A program made the position numbers and the translations under genes. Shown here piece after piece: positions 54,553 through 62,083 of a stretch of DNA of 64,000 nt. Source of the DNA: Christiangramia crocea (lineage in GTDB: Bacteria > Bacteroidota > Bacteroidia > Flavobacteriales > Flavobacteriaceae); assembly GCF_022410465.1 (NCBI RefSeq), contig NZ_JAJSON010000025.1:434001-498000 (forward strand), in the 5' to 3' direction. The notes below the pieces were generated by a model. That model searched no databases. It was not told the origin of the DNA and saw only the letters and a program-made list of their open reading frames with translations. The number at the start of each line of letters is the position of its first letter. The stretch's first letter is position 1.

Positions 54553-55308
54553 ATGAAGAAAACACTTTTTATATTAACCTGCTCTGTACTTGCTCTAACG
54601 GCATGTAAGAATGAAAAGAAAGATTCAGCGGAAACAGATATAAAGGAGACTGAAGAAATGGCTGCAAAAGAAGAAAAAGAACAAAGCGAATGGGAGGAGC
54701 TCTTTAACGGCGAAAATCTTGACGGTTGGAAGGCCTATAACAAGGATGAAATTTCTGACCAGTGGAAGGTTGAAGATGGTGTAATCGCCTTTACTCCTTC
54801 TGAAGAAGTGGAAGGCTCAGAAAATCTTATCACAGAAAAAGAATTTGGCAATTTCGAATTATCGATTGAATGGAAAATCTCTGAAGGAGGTAATTCAGGA
54901 ATTATGTGGGGGGTACAGGAAGATGAGAAGTACAATGAACCTTATCTAACCGGACCTGAGATCCAGGTACTTGATAACAAGAGACATCCCGATGCCAAGA
55001 ATGGGCTTAACCGAACTGCAGGAGCTCTATACGATATGGTTCCACCAAGTGAGGATGTAACCAAACCTGCAGGAGAATGGAATAAACAAGTTATCCATAT
55101 AGATCATGAGGAAAATATAGGCTGGGTACAGCTTAATGGAACAAAAGTGGTTGAATTTCCGGTTCATGGTAAAGAATGGGAAGAGATGGTCAGCAATTCA
55201 AAGTTCAAGGACTGGGAAAGCTTCGGTACCAGTAAAAAAGGTCATATCGCCCTGCAGGACCACGGTAATAAAGTATGGTTCAGGAACATTAAAGTTAAAC
55301 AACTATAG
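54553..55308 (+). CDS. DUF1080 lipoprotein (3-keto-disaccharide hydrolase family)
   Basis: A 251-residue lipoprotein (signal FILTCSVLALTACKN) with a ~35-residue acidic linker and then the concanavalin-like DUF1080 jelly roll: WEELFNGENLDGWKAY, EWKISEGGNSGIMWGVQED, the GPEIQVLDN block and a closing HIALQDHGNKVWFRNIKV. The family is now annotated as 3-keto-disaccharide hydrolase, cleaving glycosides whose sugar has been oxidised at C3. That fits the divergent GMC dehydrogenase, which could make the 3-keto substrate in the same compartment. It is the last gene of the operon and is followed by a terminator. Confidence 0.9.
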   Translation: MKKTLFILTCSVLALTACKNEKKDSAETDIKETEEMAAKEEKEQSEWEELFNGENLDGWKAYNKDEISDQWKVEDGVIAFTPSEEVEGSENLITEKEFGNFELSIEWKISEGGNSGIMWGVQEDEKYNEPYLTGPEIQVLDNKRHPDAKNGLNRTAGALYDMVPPSEDVTKPAGEWNKQVIHIDHEENIGWVQLNGTKVVEFPVHGKEWEEMVSNSKFKDWESFGTSKKGHIALQDHGNKVWFRNIKVKQL

Positions 55309-55328
55309 AACTAACACTAAACTGAAAG

Positions 55329-55352
55329 AGCTGCCTGCAATGGCAGCTTTTT
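55329..55352 (+). terminator. Rho-independent terminator after the DUF1080 gene
   Basis: AGCTGCC (55329-55335) pairs with GGCAGCT (55342-55348) around a 6-base loop, followed by a long T run. Confidence 0.9.
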
Positions 55353-55404
55353 TTTTCTTTAGTAATTTTTCAATAAAATCTTACCTTAAACTAAAAATAC
55401 AGTC

Positions 55405-56619
55405 ATGCAGAAGATCGATGTAAGTTTTAAAAATTCCGAATCCCAGACTTTAAGAGGTGTACTTGAACTGCCTACAAACAGAAAGCCTCATAACTTTGCC
55501 ATTTTTGCCCATTGCTTTACCTGTAATAAAAATTTTCATGCGCCAACCAATATTAGTAGAAGTATGGCTTCCAAGGGTTACGGAGTGTTAAGGTTTGACT
55601 TTACGGGACTTGGAGAAAGCGAAGGTGAATTTGCCGAAACGAACTTTTCGGGAAACGTGGAAGACCTTATGGCCGCTTCAGAGTTCCTGGGAAAAGAATA
55701 TAAGGCTCCGAGCCTGATTATTGGACATTCGCTGGGCGGTGCGGCAGCATTGTTCGCATCTAAAAAGACACCTTCAATAAAATGCATAGCGACTATAAAC
55801 TCTCCTTCAAGTTTATCTCATGTTCAGAAACATTTTGAATCGAGCATGGATGAGATTGAGGAAGAAGGGTTTGCGACTGTAAATATAGGCAGCAGAAAAT
55901 TTAAAATAAAAGAGCACTTTGTGGAAGATCTAAAGGCAAATGAAAATGCCACCGCTCTGAAGGATATTAGAAAGTCGATTCTTATCCTGCATTCTCCCCA
56001 GGACAATATAGTATCTATAGATCATGCAGAAGAATTATACCGGGCAGCCCGGCATCCAAAGAGTTTTATATCTCTAGATGGTGCAGACCATTTGCTTAGT
56101 AGGGAAAGCGATTCCTATTATGTGGCAAATGTGATTGCGGCCTGGGCATCCAGGTATATTGAAGAACCGGAAGTACAGGAACTTAATACCGATCATGAGG
56201 TTATGGCTAATCTTGGAGCTGAAGGCTTCTCCACACAAATGATCGCCGGTAACCATCATTTCATAGCAGATGAACCTAAGAGTGTTGGAGGAAACGATTT
56301 TGGGCCTAACCCTTATGAACTAGTTTCCAGTGGTCTTGCTGCCTGTACCTCCATGACCCTGCAAATGTATGCTCGCAGAAAAAAGTGGAAAATAGAAAAT
56401 GTGGAAACCCACGTAAGTTATTCAAAAAAGCATTCCGTAGATTGTGAGAATTGTGAGAAAGATTCTGCGAAAATAGATCATTTTGAAAGAGAGATCATTC
56501 TAAAAGGAGACCTGGAAGAATCTCAGAAAGAACGACTTCTGGAGATAGCAGACAAATGTCCGGTTCACAGAACCTTGTCATCAAAGGCCGAGATAAGCAC
56601 GCAGTTAAAGAATGCCTAA
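55405..56619 (+). CDS. Alpha/beta hydrolase fused to OsmC-family domain
   Basis: A 404-residue two-domain protein. Residues 1-250 are an alpha/beta hydrolase with nucleophile Ser in IIGHSLGGAAAL (about 111-122) and acid and histidine in HSPQDNIVS and DGADHLLSRE. Residues ~265-404 are an OsmC/Ohr-type domain with the paired redox cysteines in GLAACTSMTLQMYARRK and ADKCPVHRTLSS, the arrangement used to reduce organic peroxides. This fusion is known across bacteria under the name bifunctional alpha/beta hydrolase/OsmC. It would detoxify lipid or organic hydroperoxides in the cytoplasm. It is next to the sodC-type gene, consistent with oxidative stress. Confidence 0.92.
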   Translation: MQKIDVSFKNSESQTLRGVLELPTNRKPHNFAIFAHCFTCNKNFHAPTNISRSMASKGYGVLRFDFTGLGESEGEFAETNFSGNVEDLMAASEFLGKEYKAPSLIIGHSLGGAAALFASKKTPSIKCIATINSPSSLSHVQKHFESSMDEIEEEGFATVNIGSRKFKIKEHFVEDLKANENATALKDIRKSILILHSPQDNIVSIDHAEELYRAARHPKSFISLDGADHLLSRESDSYYVANVIAAWASRYIEEPEVQELNTDHEVMANLGAEGFSTQMIAGNHHFIADEPKSVGGNDFGPNPYELVSSGLAACTSMTLQMYARRKKWKIENVETHVSYSKKHSVDCENCEKDSAKIDHFEREIILKGDLEESQKERLLEIADKCPVHRTLSSKAEISTQLKNA

Positions 56620-56732
56620 CAGCGCAAAGGAGCTGAGCAGAGCTTTGTTAAGCAATCCTTAAATCTTTGGTGATACCTGTGAATAGGCTTAATTTAGAAT
56701 ATTAATTAGATAATTAAACCAATCGAGACATT

Positions 56733-57332
56733 ATGAAACGTATTAGTTTATCCCTTATTTTTTGCACAAGCCTTATACTTTTTGGCTGCAAGAATGAGAA
56801 CAAAGAAAATGAAGAAATGGATGACATGTCAGAAACTGAAATGACTTCTGATATGGAAACCGAAACAGAAATGGAAGAAGTTAAGAAGGTAGAGGTAGAG
56901 CTTCAGGCAGTTAGTGATTCTAACCTTAGCGGAAATGTTGTTTTCACAGAAGAAGACGGTGAGGTTTCCATGACGGCAATCATCAGTGGCCTTTCGGAAG
57001 GTACACACGCCATTCACATTCATGAAAAAGGTGACTGCTCTGCTCCTGACGGGAAATCAGCAGGCGGCCACTGGAATCCGACAGATGAGCCTCATGGAGA
57101 ATGGGGGCATGCTGAAGGATATCACAAGGGTGATATAGGAAACTTTGAAGTAGACGCCAATGGTAATGGTACCGTTAATATGAGTACAGACGAATGGTGT
57201 ATTGGTTGTGGTGACGAGAAAAAAGATATATTGGGAAAAGGGATTATAGTTCATGACGGAGTAGATGACTATACCTCCCAGCCATCTGGTGCAGCAGGTA
57301 CCCGTGTGGGTTGTGGTGTAATCCAGCAATAA
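56733..57332 (+). CDS. Cu/Zn superoxide dismutase family lipoprotein
   Basis: A 199-residue envelope lipoprotein (Cys19 in LILFGC). Copper and zinc ligands are all in place: His95 and His97 (HIHEKG), His113 (AGGHWNP), His121, His131, Asp134 (YHKGDIGN) and His174 (IIVHDGVDD). Cys102 and Cys194 can form the conserved disulfide. It converts superoxide to peroxide and oxygen in the periplasm or at the cell surface. Between the lipid anchor and the enzyme is an unusual Met- and acid-rich linker (Met29, 32, 37, 41, 47). It precedes an ECF sigma gene, after a terminator. Confidence 0.92.
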   Translation: MKRISLSLIFCTSLILFGCKNENKENEEMDDMSETEMTSDMETETEMEEVKKVEVELQAVSDSNLSGNVVFTEEDGEVSMTAIISGLSEGTHAIHIHEKGDCSAPDGKSAGGHWNPTDEPHGEWGHAEGYHKGDIGNFEVDANGNGTVNMSTDEWCIGCGDEKKDILGKGIIVHDGVDDYTSQPSGAAGTRVGCGVIQQ

Positions 57333-57357
57333 TATTATCTATTGTTTTTAATTGAAG

Positions 57358-57381
57358 AGCGGCCTCGCAGCCGCTTTTTTT
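57358..57381 (+). terminator. Rho-independent terminator after the sod gene
   Basis: AGCGGC (57358-57363) and GCCGCT (57370-57375) around a 6-base loop, followed by T7. Confidence 0.87.
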
Positions 57382-57423
57382 ATTTGTTATTTAAAACTAT
57401 ATTTAATTCAATAAATAATATTC

Positions 57424-57954
57424 ATGCAGCAGGACGGATTAATTCTCGAATTACAGAAGGGTAATCAGAGAGCTTTTGAAAGGATCTACGAGTTCTATTC
57501 CGAAAGTATTTATGGGATAATTTACAGCATAGTCCATGATGAGAAGGTTGCGGAAGAAATATTACAGGACGTATTTCTGAAAATATGGGAAAACTCAGCT
57601 TCTTACAATTCTGATAAGGGAAGATTCTTTACCTGGATCCTGAATATTGCCAGAAATGCCTCTATAGACCAGATTAGGTCCAAAAGCCATAAGAACAAGC
57701 AAAAAAACCTAAAAGCCGATAATTTCGTAGATATTTTAGAGAACAAATCTCACTTTTCTGCAAAAACTGACGCCATTGGAATTAAAAAATATATTGATAT
57801 TCTAAAACCTGTCTGTAAGAAATTAATAGACCTGCTTTTCTTTAAAGGCTTTACCCAAAAGGAAACAGCCGAAGAACTTGAAATGCCCCTGGGAACAGTA
57901 AAAACCAAGAACAGGGCTTGTATAAATAAACTTCGGGAAATGCTAGTTGAATAA
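57424..57954 (+). CDS. ECF-type RNA polymerase sigma factor
   Basis: A 176-residue sigma-70 family ECF factor. Region 2 is at about residues 10-85 (AFERIYEFYSESIYGIIYSI, DVFLKIWENSASYNSDKGRFFTWILNIARN) and region 4 at about 120-172 (KKLIDLLFFKGFTQKETAEELEMPLGTVKTKNRACINKLR). The next gene, 3 bases later, encodes an RskA-like anti-sigma factor, so the two form a classical pair. The resemblance is to the SigK/RskA class. It probably controls its own operon and genes for redox or envelope stress. Confidence 0.92.
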   Translation: MQQDGLILELQKGNQRAFERIYEFYSESIYGIIYSIVHDEKVAEEILQDVFLKIWENSASYNSDKGRFFTWILNIARNASIDQIRSKSHKNKQKNLKADNFVDILENKSHFSAKTDAIGIKKYIDILKPVCKKLIDLLFFKGFTQKETAEELEMPLGTVKTKNRACINKLREMLVE

Positions 57955-57957
57955 GAA

Positions 57958-58752
57958 ATGGATATAGAAGAATACATCTCATCTGGAATACTTGAACTTT
58001 ATGTTTACGGGGCTCTCACCGAAGAGGAAAGTCGTGAAGTTAGCAAAGCGCTAAAAGAGCATCCCGAGATTCGTAAGGAAGTTGAGGAAATTGAGCATGC
58101 ATTGCAGCAACTTTCTTCTGCAGCCGCTCCTTATAACCCTGATGTTCTCCTTTCAAGTATCAAAGAAAAACTGGCTGATAAGGATGTAATAAGAATAGAA
58201 CGCAAAAGTAAAACTAAATGGGTTTCCTATATCGGCTGGGCTGCATCTATCGTTCTACTTATTGGTCTGTTCTTTTTGATAGGTGATAATAATGAGCTTA
58301 GAGAGCAGCTGAATTCAGAAAAGGCACGCACAGCAAGAATGGAACAGCAGATCGCCGATGCACGGGACGATGCTGAAAAGACGAGGGAGCTCCTTGCCGT
58401 TTTGAGGGATAAAGACGTTTCCAGGATCCAGCTGCAAGGCCAGAATGTTGCGCCCGAAGCTTATGCGACCGTTTACTGGAACAAAAACGAAAATAAAGCC
58501 TATATAGATGCTAAAGATCTTCCTGAGCCTCCAAGAGGAAAAGTTTACCAGGTTTGGTCATTAAAACTTGAACCGCTTACTCCAACCAGTATTGGTCTCC
58601 TCGATGAGTTCAGTAGTGATGAGAATAAGATTTTTACCCTGGAAAATGCGAACCAGTCTGAAGCATTTGGAATAACACTTGAGCCTGAAGGCGGCAGTGA
58701 ATCTCCAACCATGGATCAGCTCTATGTACTGGGTGCTGTTGCAGCTCCCTAA
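57958..58752 (+). CDS. Anti-sigma factor, RskA family
   Basis: A 264-residue membrane anti-sigma factor. The N-terminal ~80 residues form the sigma-binding part (ISSGILELYVYGALTEEESREVSKALKEHPEIR, without a zinc-binding HxxxCxxC motif). A single membrane helix lies at about 87-107 (YIGWAASIVLLIGLFFLIG). A short coiled-coil region follows, and then the RskA-type periplasmic domain (ATVYWNKNENKAYIDAKDLPEPPRGKVYQVWSLK). It would hold the upstream sigma factor until a periplasmic signal arrives. Only 3 bases separate it from the sigma gene. Confidence 0.9.
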   Translation: MDIEEYISSGILELYVYGALTEEESREVSKALKEHPEIRKEVEEIEHALQQLSSAAAPYNPDVLLSSIKEKLADKDVIRIERKSKTKWVSYIGWAASIVLLIGLFFLIGDNNELREQLNSEKARTARMEQQIADARDDAEKTRELLAVLRDKDVSRIQLQGQNVAPEAYATVYWNKNENKAYIDAKDLPEPPRGKVYQVWSLKLEPLTPTSIGLLDEFSSDENKIFTLENANQSEAFGITLEPEGGSESPTMDQLYVLGAVAAP

Positions 58753-58775
58753 TTTAAATTTTCATACTGGAAAAT

Positions 58776-58812
58776 AAGAAGGCCCTACGCCTTAGCGTGG
58801 AGCTTTCTTTAG
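58776..58812 (+). terminator. Imperfect hairpin terminator after the sigma/anti-sigma operon
   Basis: A 15-base arm (58776-58790) pairs with 58795-58809 across a 4-base loop. There is one A-C mismatch and two G-T wobbles, and a short T-rich tail follows. Confidence 0.7.
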
Positions 58813-58817
58813 TAAAT

Positions 58818-58856
58818 ACCGGGAGAGTATTCCAGGGGAATTTGAACTCTCCGGGC
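58818..58856. other. Second nested hairpin without T tract
   Basis: The outer arms GGAGAGT (58822-58828) and ACTCTCC (58846-58852) enclose an inner hairpin ATTCC (58829-58833) with GGAAT (58837-58841). It lies between convergent operons, after the sigma-operon terminator. No T run follows, so it is not a standard terminator. Its role is unknown. Confidence 0.45.
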
Positions 58857-58994
58857 ATCTAACCAACCAAAAAATCAAATCGACATAATTTGACCAAAGA
58901 AATTATTCAAACAAAAATTTAAGGTTCTGTAACTAGATATACGGAAAGAAATGGAAAGCGGTTTTTTAAAGGAACAATTTTAACAATTTCGATC

Positions 58995-59750
58995 TTAGTT
59001 GTTCAACCAGACCTTAAAATCCTTTACGCGCTCCCGGCTAACAATGAGCTGAAATTCATCGAAGTTATTGAGTTTTATTTCAAGTCTTGAATTCGTATAG
59101 GAAACTATATCCCTGATGGCATCGATATTCAATAGGCACTTCCGGTTGATTCGGAAGAACTTTTCCGGGTCCAGTTCTTCGTCCAGCTGCTCCAGAGAGA
59201 CCTCAACAGGATAGTTCCTGCCGGAATAACAGTGCATATAGGTGGTTTTGTTCTCGGAAAAAAAACAGGCAATATCCGAAGTTTCCACAAGTTTTAAATG
59301 CTGCCCCACCTGCGCCGTGAACCTGTTTTTATAATTTTTACCGCCGGAGAGATTCAGTAACGATCTTAATTCCTTTACATTAATATTTTCAGCCTGATGC
59401 TGCGTGTGCCTGAATTTTTTGATGGCTGTTTCCAGCTCTTCCTCATCTATGGGTTTCAGTAAATAATCAATACTATTCAGTTTAAAAGCCCTTAATGCAT
59501 ATTCATCATAGGCAGTGGTGAAAATAATGGCGCTATCGGTCTTTATATGGTCGAATATCTCAAAAGAAAGTCCGTCGCTTAACTGGATATCCAGGAAGAT
59601 AAGATCGGGATGTTCATGTGAACTGAACCATTCTACCGCTTCTGCAACCGAATGTAACATGGTTTTTGTTTCTATACCTAATTTAGAAAGCATACGCTGC
59701 AAACGTCTTGCTGCAGGCTTTTCGTCTTCAATAATTATTACTTCGATCAC
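58995..59750 (-). CDS. LytTR family response regulator
   Basis: A 251-residue LytR/AlgR-type regulator. The receiver domain (1 to ~120) has its phosphoacceptor Asp in DLIFLDIQLSDG and the lysine of the KPID motif. A LytTR DNA-binding domain occupies about 140-251 (CFFSENKTTYMHCYSGRNYPV, FFRINRKCLLNIDAI). The start is GTG (complement of 59748-59750), and no ATG lies close by. It is the last gene of a three-gene operon with a LytS-type kinase and a 2TM protein. Confidence 0.9.
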   Translation of the reverse strand: MIEVIIIEDEKPAARRLQRMLSKLGIETKTMLHSVAEAVEWFSSHEHPDLIFLDIQLSDGLSFEIFDHIKTDSAIIFTTAYDEYALRAFKLNSIDYLLKPIDEEELETAIKKFRHTQHQAENINVKELRSLLNLSGGKNYKNRFTAQVGQHLKLVETSDIACFFSENKTTYMHCYSGRNYPVEVSLEQLDEELDPEKFFRINRKCLLNIDAIRDIVSYTNSRLEIKLNNFDEFQLIVSRERVKDFKVWLNN

Positions 59751-59774
59751 GTCAAGCTTAATAAGTGAATAGTC

Positions 59775-60089
59775 CTATTTCCAGATCTTCTTTTTGTCCT
59801 GTTCCATAATCTCTTTAATCTTCTTTTCTTCCCACTTTTTGGTAAACAGGAAGTTGGGACCAAAAACGCTTGCCCAATGGGCTATAATTCCGATCCCCCA
59901 AAAGAAAACAGTTGAGTAATTAGAAATATCCGTAAGTCCCTCAATAAAACCATCGCCCCTTGCATTAACGATAAAAATAGCAATATTGATGAAGATATAA
60001 ACGGTTAAATGAACATAGAAACCTTTAATGTCCTTAACTCTTTTTTGAGCTGCCTTATACCTTATGTTCTGCTTATAATTAGTTTCCAT
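59775..60089 (-). CDS. 2TM domain-containing protein
   Basis: A 104-residue protein from the ATG at 60089, which overlaps the stop of the kinase gene as TAATG. An ATG at 60098 is an alternative. It contains the 2TM domain: a basic amphipathic helix (YKAAQKRVKDIKGFYVHL), two hydrophobic hairpin segments (VYIFINIAIFIV and FFWGIGIIAHWASVFG), and an acidic/basic end (KKWEEKKIKEIMEQDKKK). The upstream kinase carries the same domain at its C-terminus. Its role in signalling is unknown. It probably associates with the kinase in the membrane. Confidence 0.85.
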   Translation of the reverse strand: METNYKQNIRYKAAQKRVKDIKGFYVHLTVYIFINIAIFIVNARGDGFIEGLTDISNYSTVFFWGIGIIAHWASVFGPNFLFTKKWEEKKIKEIMEQDKKKIWK

Positions 60090-61414
60090 TATTTCCATGA
60101 GTTTGTTTGAGCATTATCTTTTTCCATTAGTTCCCTTATCTTACGTTCTTCCCAGTCTGATCCATATCCAAAAACCGAGAAACCGTGAATGGTAAGTCCT
60201 ATACCCCATCCAAAGAGCGGGAACCAAAACCATTGAAATTCCCAATAAGTATAATAGTTTATAAAGATAAGGAACGGAATTACCACACAATATGAAATTA
60301 GATTGCCGTAAAATTCCTTGATCTCCTTTACCCGCTGTTTAGCCTTGAAATAGGCATTTTCCTGATTGTTTTCGTTCGTGTTCATAATTGAAATTTGTTT
60401 AGTTAATACAGGTAATTTAACTCTGAAGTACTCTTCAGTTTGTTCTATGATGACCTCGCGTTTGGTAATTTCATTATAGCGGTTCACTATATTTTGAAGT
60501 CCTACTCCTTTTCGGGTACCGAGAACTTCTTTCTTCTGAAAATTGTTTTCTATAACCAGGCAACCATCTTCTTCATAGATCCTTATATGCAAAGGTTTTT
60601 CTTCACTAACAATGTTATGCTTGATGGTATTTTCAAGCAGTAATTGTAATGATAATGGAACCACTTTTGCTTCTTCCGTTGAGATAGCTTCCGGGATCTC
60701 AAAGGAAATACTATTCTCAAAACGCATTTTCAGCAACTTCATGTAGGTCTGGGCAAAGGCAAGTTCCTCTTCCAGGCTTACAAGCTCCTTATCTTTTTGT
60801 TCCAGTACATATCTGTATACTTTAGAAAGGGACGTAGTAAATCGTTGGGCCTGTTCAGGGTTCTCATCGATTAATGAAGCCAGCACATTAAGGCTATTAA
60901 AAAGGAAATGCGGGTCAAGCTGATTCTTCAAGGCATCGAATTTTGCCGAAGCCGTACCTGCTATGATCTTCTGTTCCTTTACCTTTTTTTCCTGAAGCGC
61001 CTTGTAGAAATAAATAAGGTGAAAGAAAAGCGATATTATGGTGGTGAACAGCAAAGGGAAAAAGTAAAACCCGATACTTTCATTCTCGAAAAATGTTTGC
61101 AGTTCCTTTCCCTCAAAAACCGTCTCATCCACCATCCGACAAAAAAAGAAACCTATAAGGGTAACAACAATAGATCCGCCAGAAGCCATAGCCACCCTCT
61201 TTAAATCGGCTCCCTCCCAGCCTATCTTCTTGCTGAAGAATTTAAAATAGAAAATGTTGATGGCGGTAAGTATAAAAGTGTAGAAAAAATGGATACCCCA
61301 GTATTTGAAATCCAGCATTTTTTGGAAATGCAATCCGCTAAAGGTTATATCCAGCAGAATAATAATAATTGAGATCGCAACGCTGATCCTTAATATTTTA
61401 TAAAAGTATTTCAT
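60089..61414 (-). CDS. LytS-type sensor histidine kinase fused to a C-terminal 2TM domain
   Basis: The protein has 441 residues from the ATG at 61414. A TTG at 61417 adds one residue. About four N-terminal membrane helices are followed by a His_kinase domain with KNQLDPHFLFNSLNVLASL (phosphoacceptor His) and a compact HATPase (LLLENTIKHNI, GVGLQNIVNRY). The kinase part normally ends near residue 340. Here translation continues, at an internal Met (60385), into a ~98-residue 2TM domain like that encoded by the next gene. It signals to the LytTR regulator downstream. The ligand is unknown. Confidence 0.9.
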   Translation of the reverse strand: MKYFYKILRISVAISIIIILLDITFSGLHFQKMLDFKYWGIHFFYTFILTAINIFYFKFFSKKIGWEGADLKRVAMASGGSIVVTLIGFFFCRMVDETVFEGKELQTFFENESIGFYFFPLLFTTIISLFFHLIYFYKALQEKKVKEQKIIAGTASAKFDALKNQLDPHFLFNSLNVLASLIDENPEQAQRFTTSLSKVYRYVLEQKDKELVSLEEELAFAQTYMKLLKMRFENSISFEIPEAISTEEAKVVPLSLQLLLENTIKHNIVSEEKPLHIRIYEEDGCLVIENNFQKKEVLGTRKGVGLQNIVNRYNEITKREVIIEQTEEYFRVKLPVLTKQISIMNTNENNQENAYFKAKQRVKEIKEFYGNLISYCVVIPFLIFINYYTYWEFQWFWFPLFGWGIGLTIHGFSVFGYGSDWEERKIRELMEKDNAQTNSWK

Positions 61415-61599
61415 CAATTTCCTTTAATCTTCTGCTAAGATGGATTCCTTTAATAAATTCCGGAAATTAAACTTTCTGAATTGTAGATTCTCTTTCCTGA
61501 ATTGTAGTCTTGTCTCAATTTTGGCTTTTCAACCTGAAAATTAAATAATCTTTAACATTAAAATGAATAACTTGGAATCAAATCAAAAAAAATTAAATA

Positions 61600-62034
61600 A
61601 TGACCATATTTGAAGCCTTAAGACAGGAACATGAAATTCAGAGAGATCTGATTGACAAACTCATAAAAACTGAAGGAAAGACCGAAGAAAGAAAAAAGAT
61701 ATTTGCAAAACTGAAGCACGAATTAAAGATTCATGAAGATGCCGAAGAACGTCATTTTTATGTACCGCTAATGGAGAAGGATCTTACCCAGGAAAAGGCT
61801 CGGCATAGCGTGGCGGAGCATCATGAAATGGATGAACTGGTAGAGCAACTGGAAGATACCGAAATGGATGCTTCTAACTGGTTGAAGATCGCCAAAGATT
61901 TGGAACACCAACTCATACACCACCTGGACGAAGAAGAACATGAGGTATTTCAAATGGCGGGAAAGGCGCTAACCGAAAAGCAAAAGACCGACCTGGCTTC
62001 AAGTTATAACAAGGAAATCAGGGAAAATAGATAA
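61600..62034 (+). CDS. Hemerythrin HHE domain protein
   Basis: A 144-residue cytosolic four-helix protein. His/Glu pairs are arranged as in HHE cation-binding hemerythrin-like proteins: LRQEHEIQRD, LKIHEDAEERHFYVPL, SVAEHHEMDEL and HLDEEEHEVF. Members bind a di-iron centre and serve in oxygen, nitric oxide or iron sensing or in repair of iron-sulfur proteins. It begins at an ATG within TAATG and has no partner gene. It is followed by a bidirectional terminator. The actual role is unknown. Confidence 0.88.
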   Translation: MTIFEALRQEHEIQRDLIDKLIKTEGKTEERKKIFAKLKHELKIHEDAEERHFYVPLMEKDLTQEKARHSVAEHHEMDELVEQLEDTEMDASNWLKIAKDLEHQLIHHLDEEEHEVFQMAGKALTEKQKTDLASSYNKEIRENR

Positions 62035-62043
62035 AAAAAGAGA

Positions 62044-62083
62044 TTGTCTGGAAAGTACTTAAGTACTTTTTAGACAGTTTTTT
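62044..62083. terminator. Bidirectional terminator between convergent genes
   Basis: TGTCT (62045-62049) pairs with AGACA (62072-62076), two G-T wobbles follow, and then AAAGTACTT with AAGTACTTT. T-rich sequence on the plus strand and A-rich sequence before it allow ends in both directions. It fills the gap between the hemerythrin and NDH-2 genes. Confidence 0.8.

Noticed and set aside
56620-56732. Possible terminator after the hydrolase-OsmC gene
   Set aside because: Only AGCT/AGCT pairing with no T tract is seen, too weak to call.
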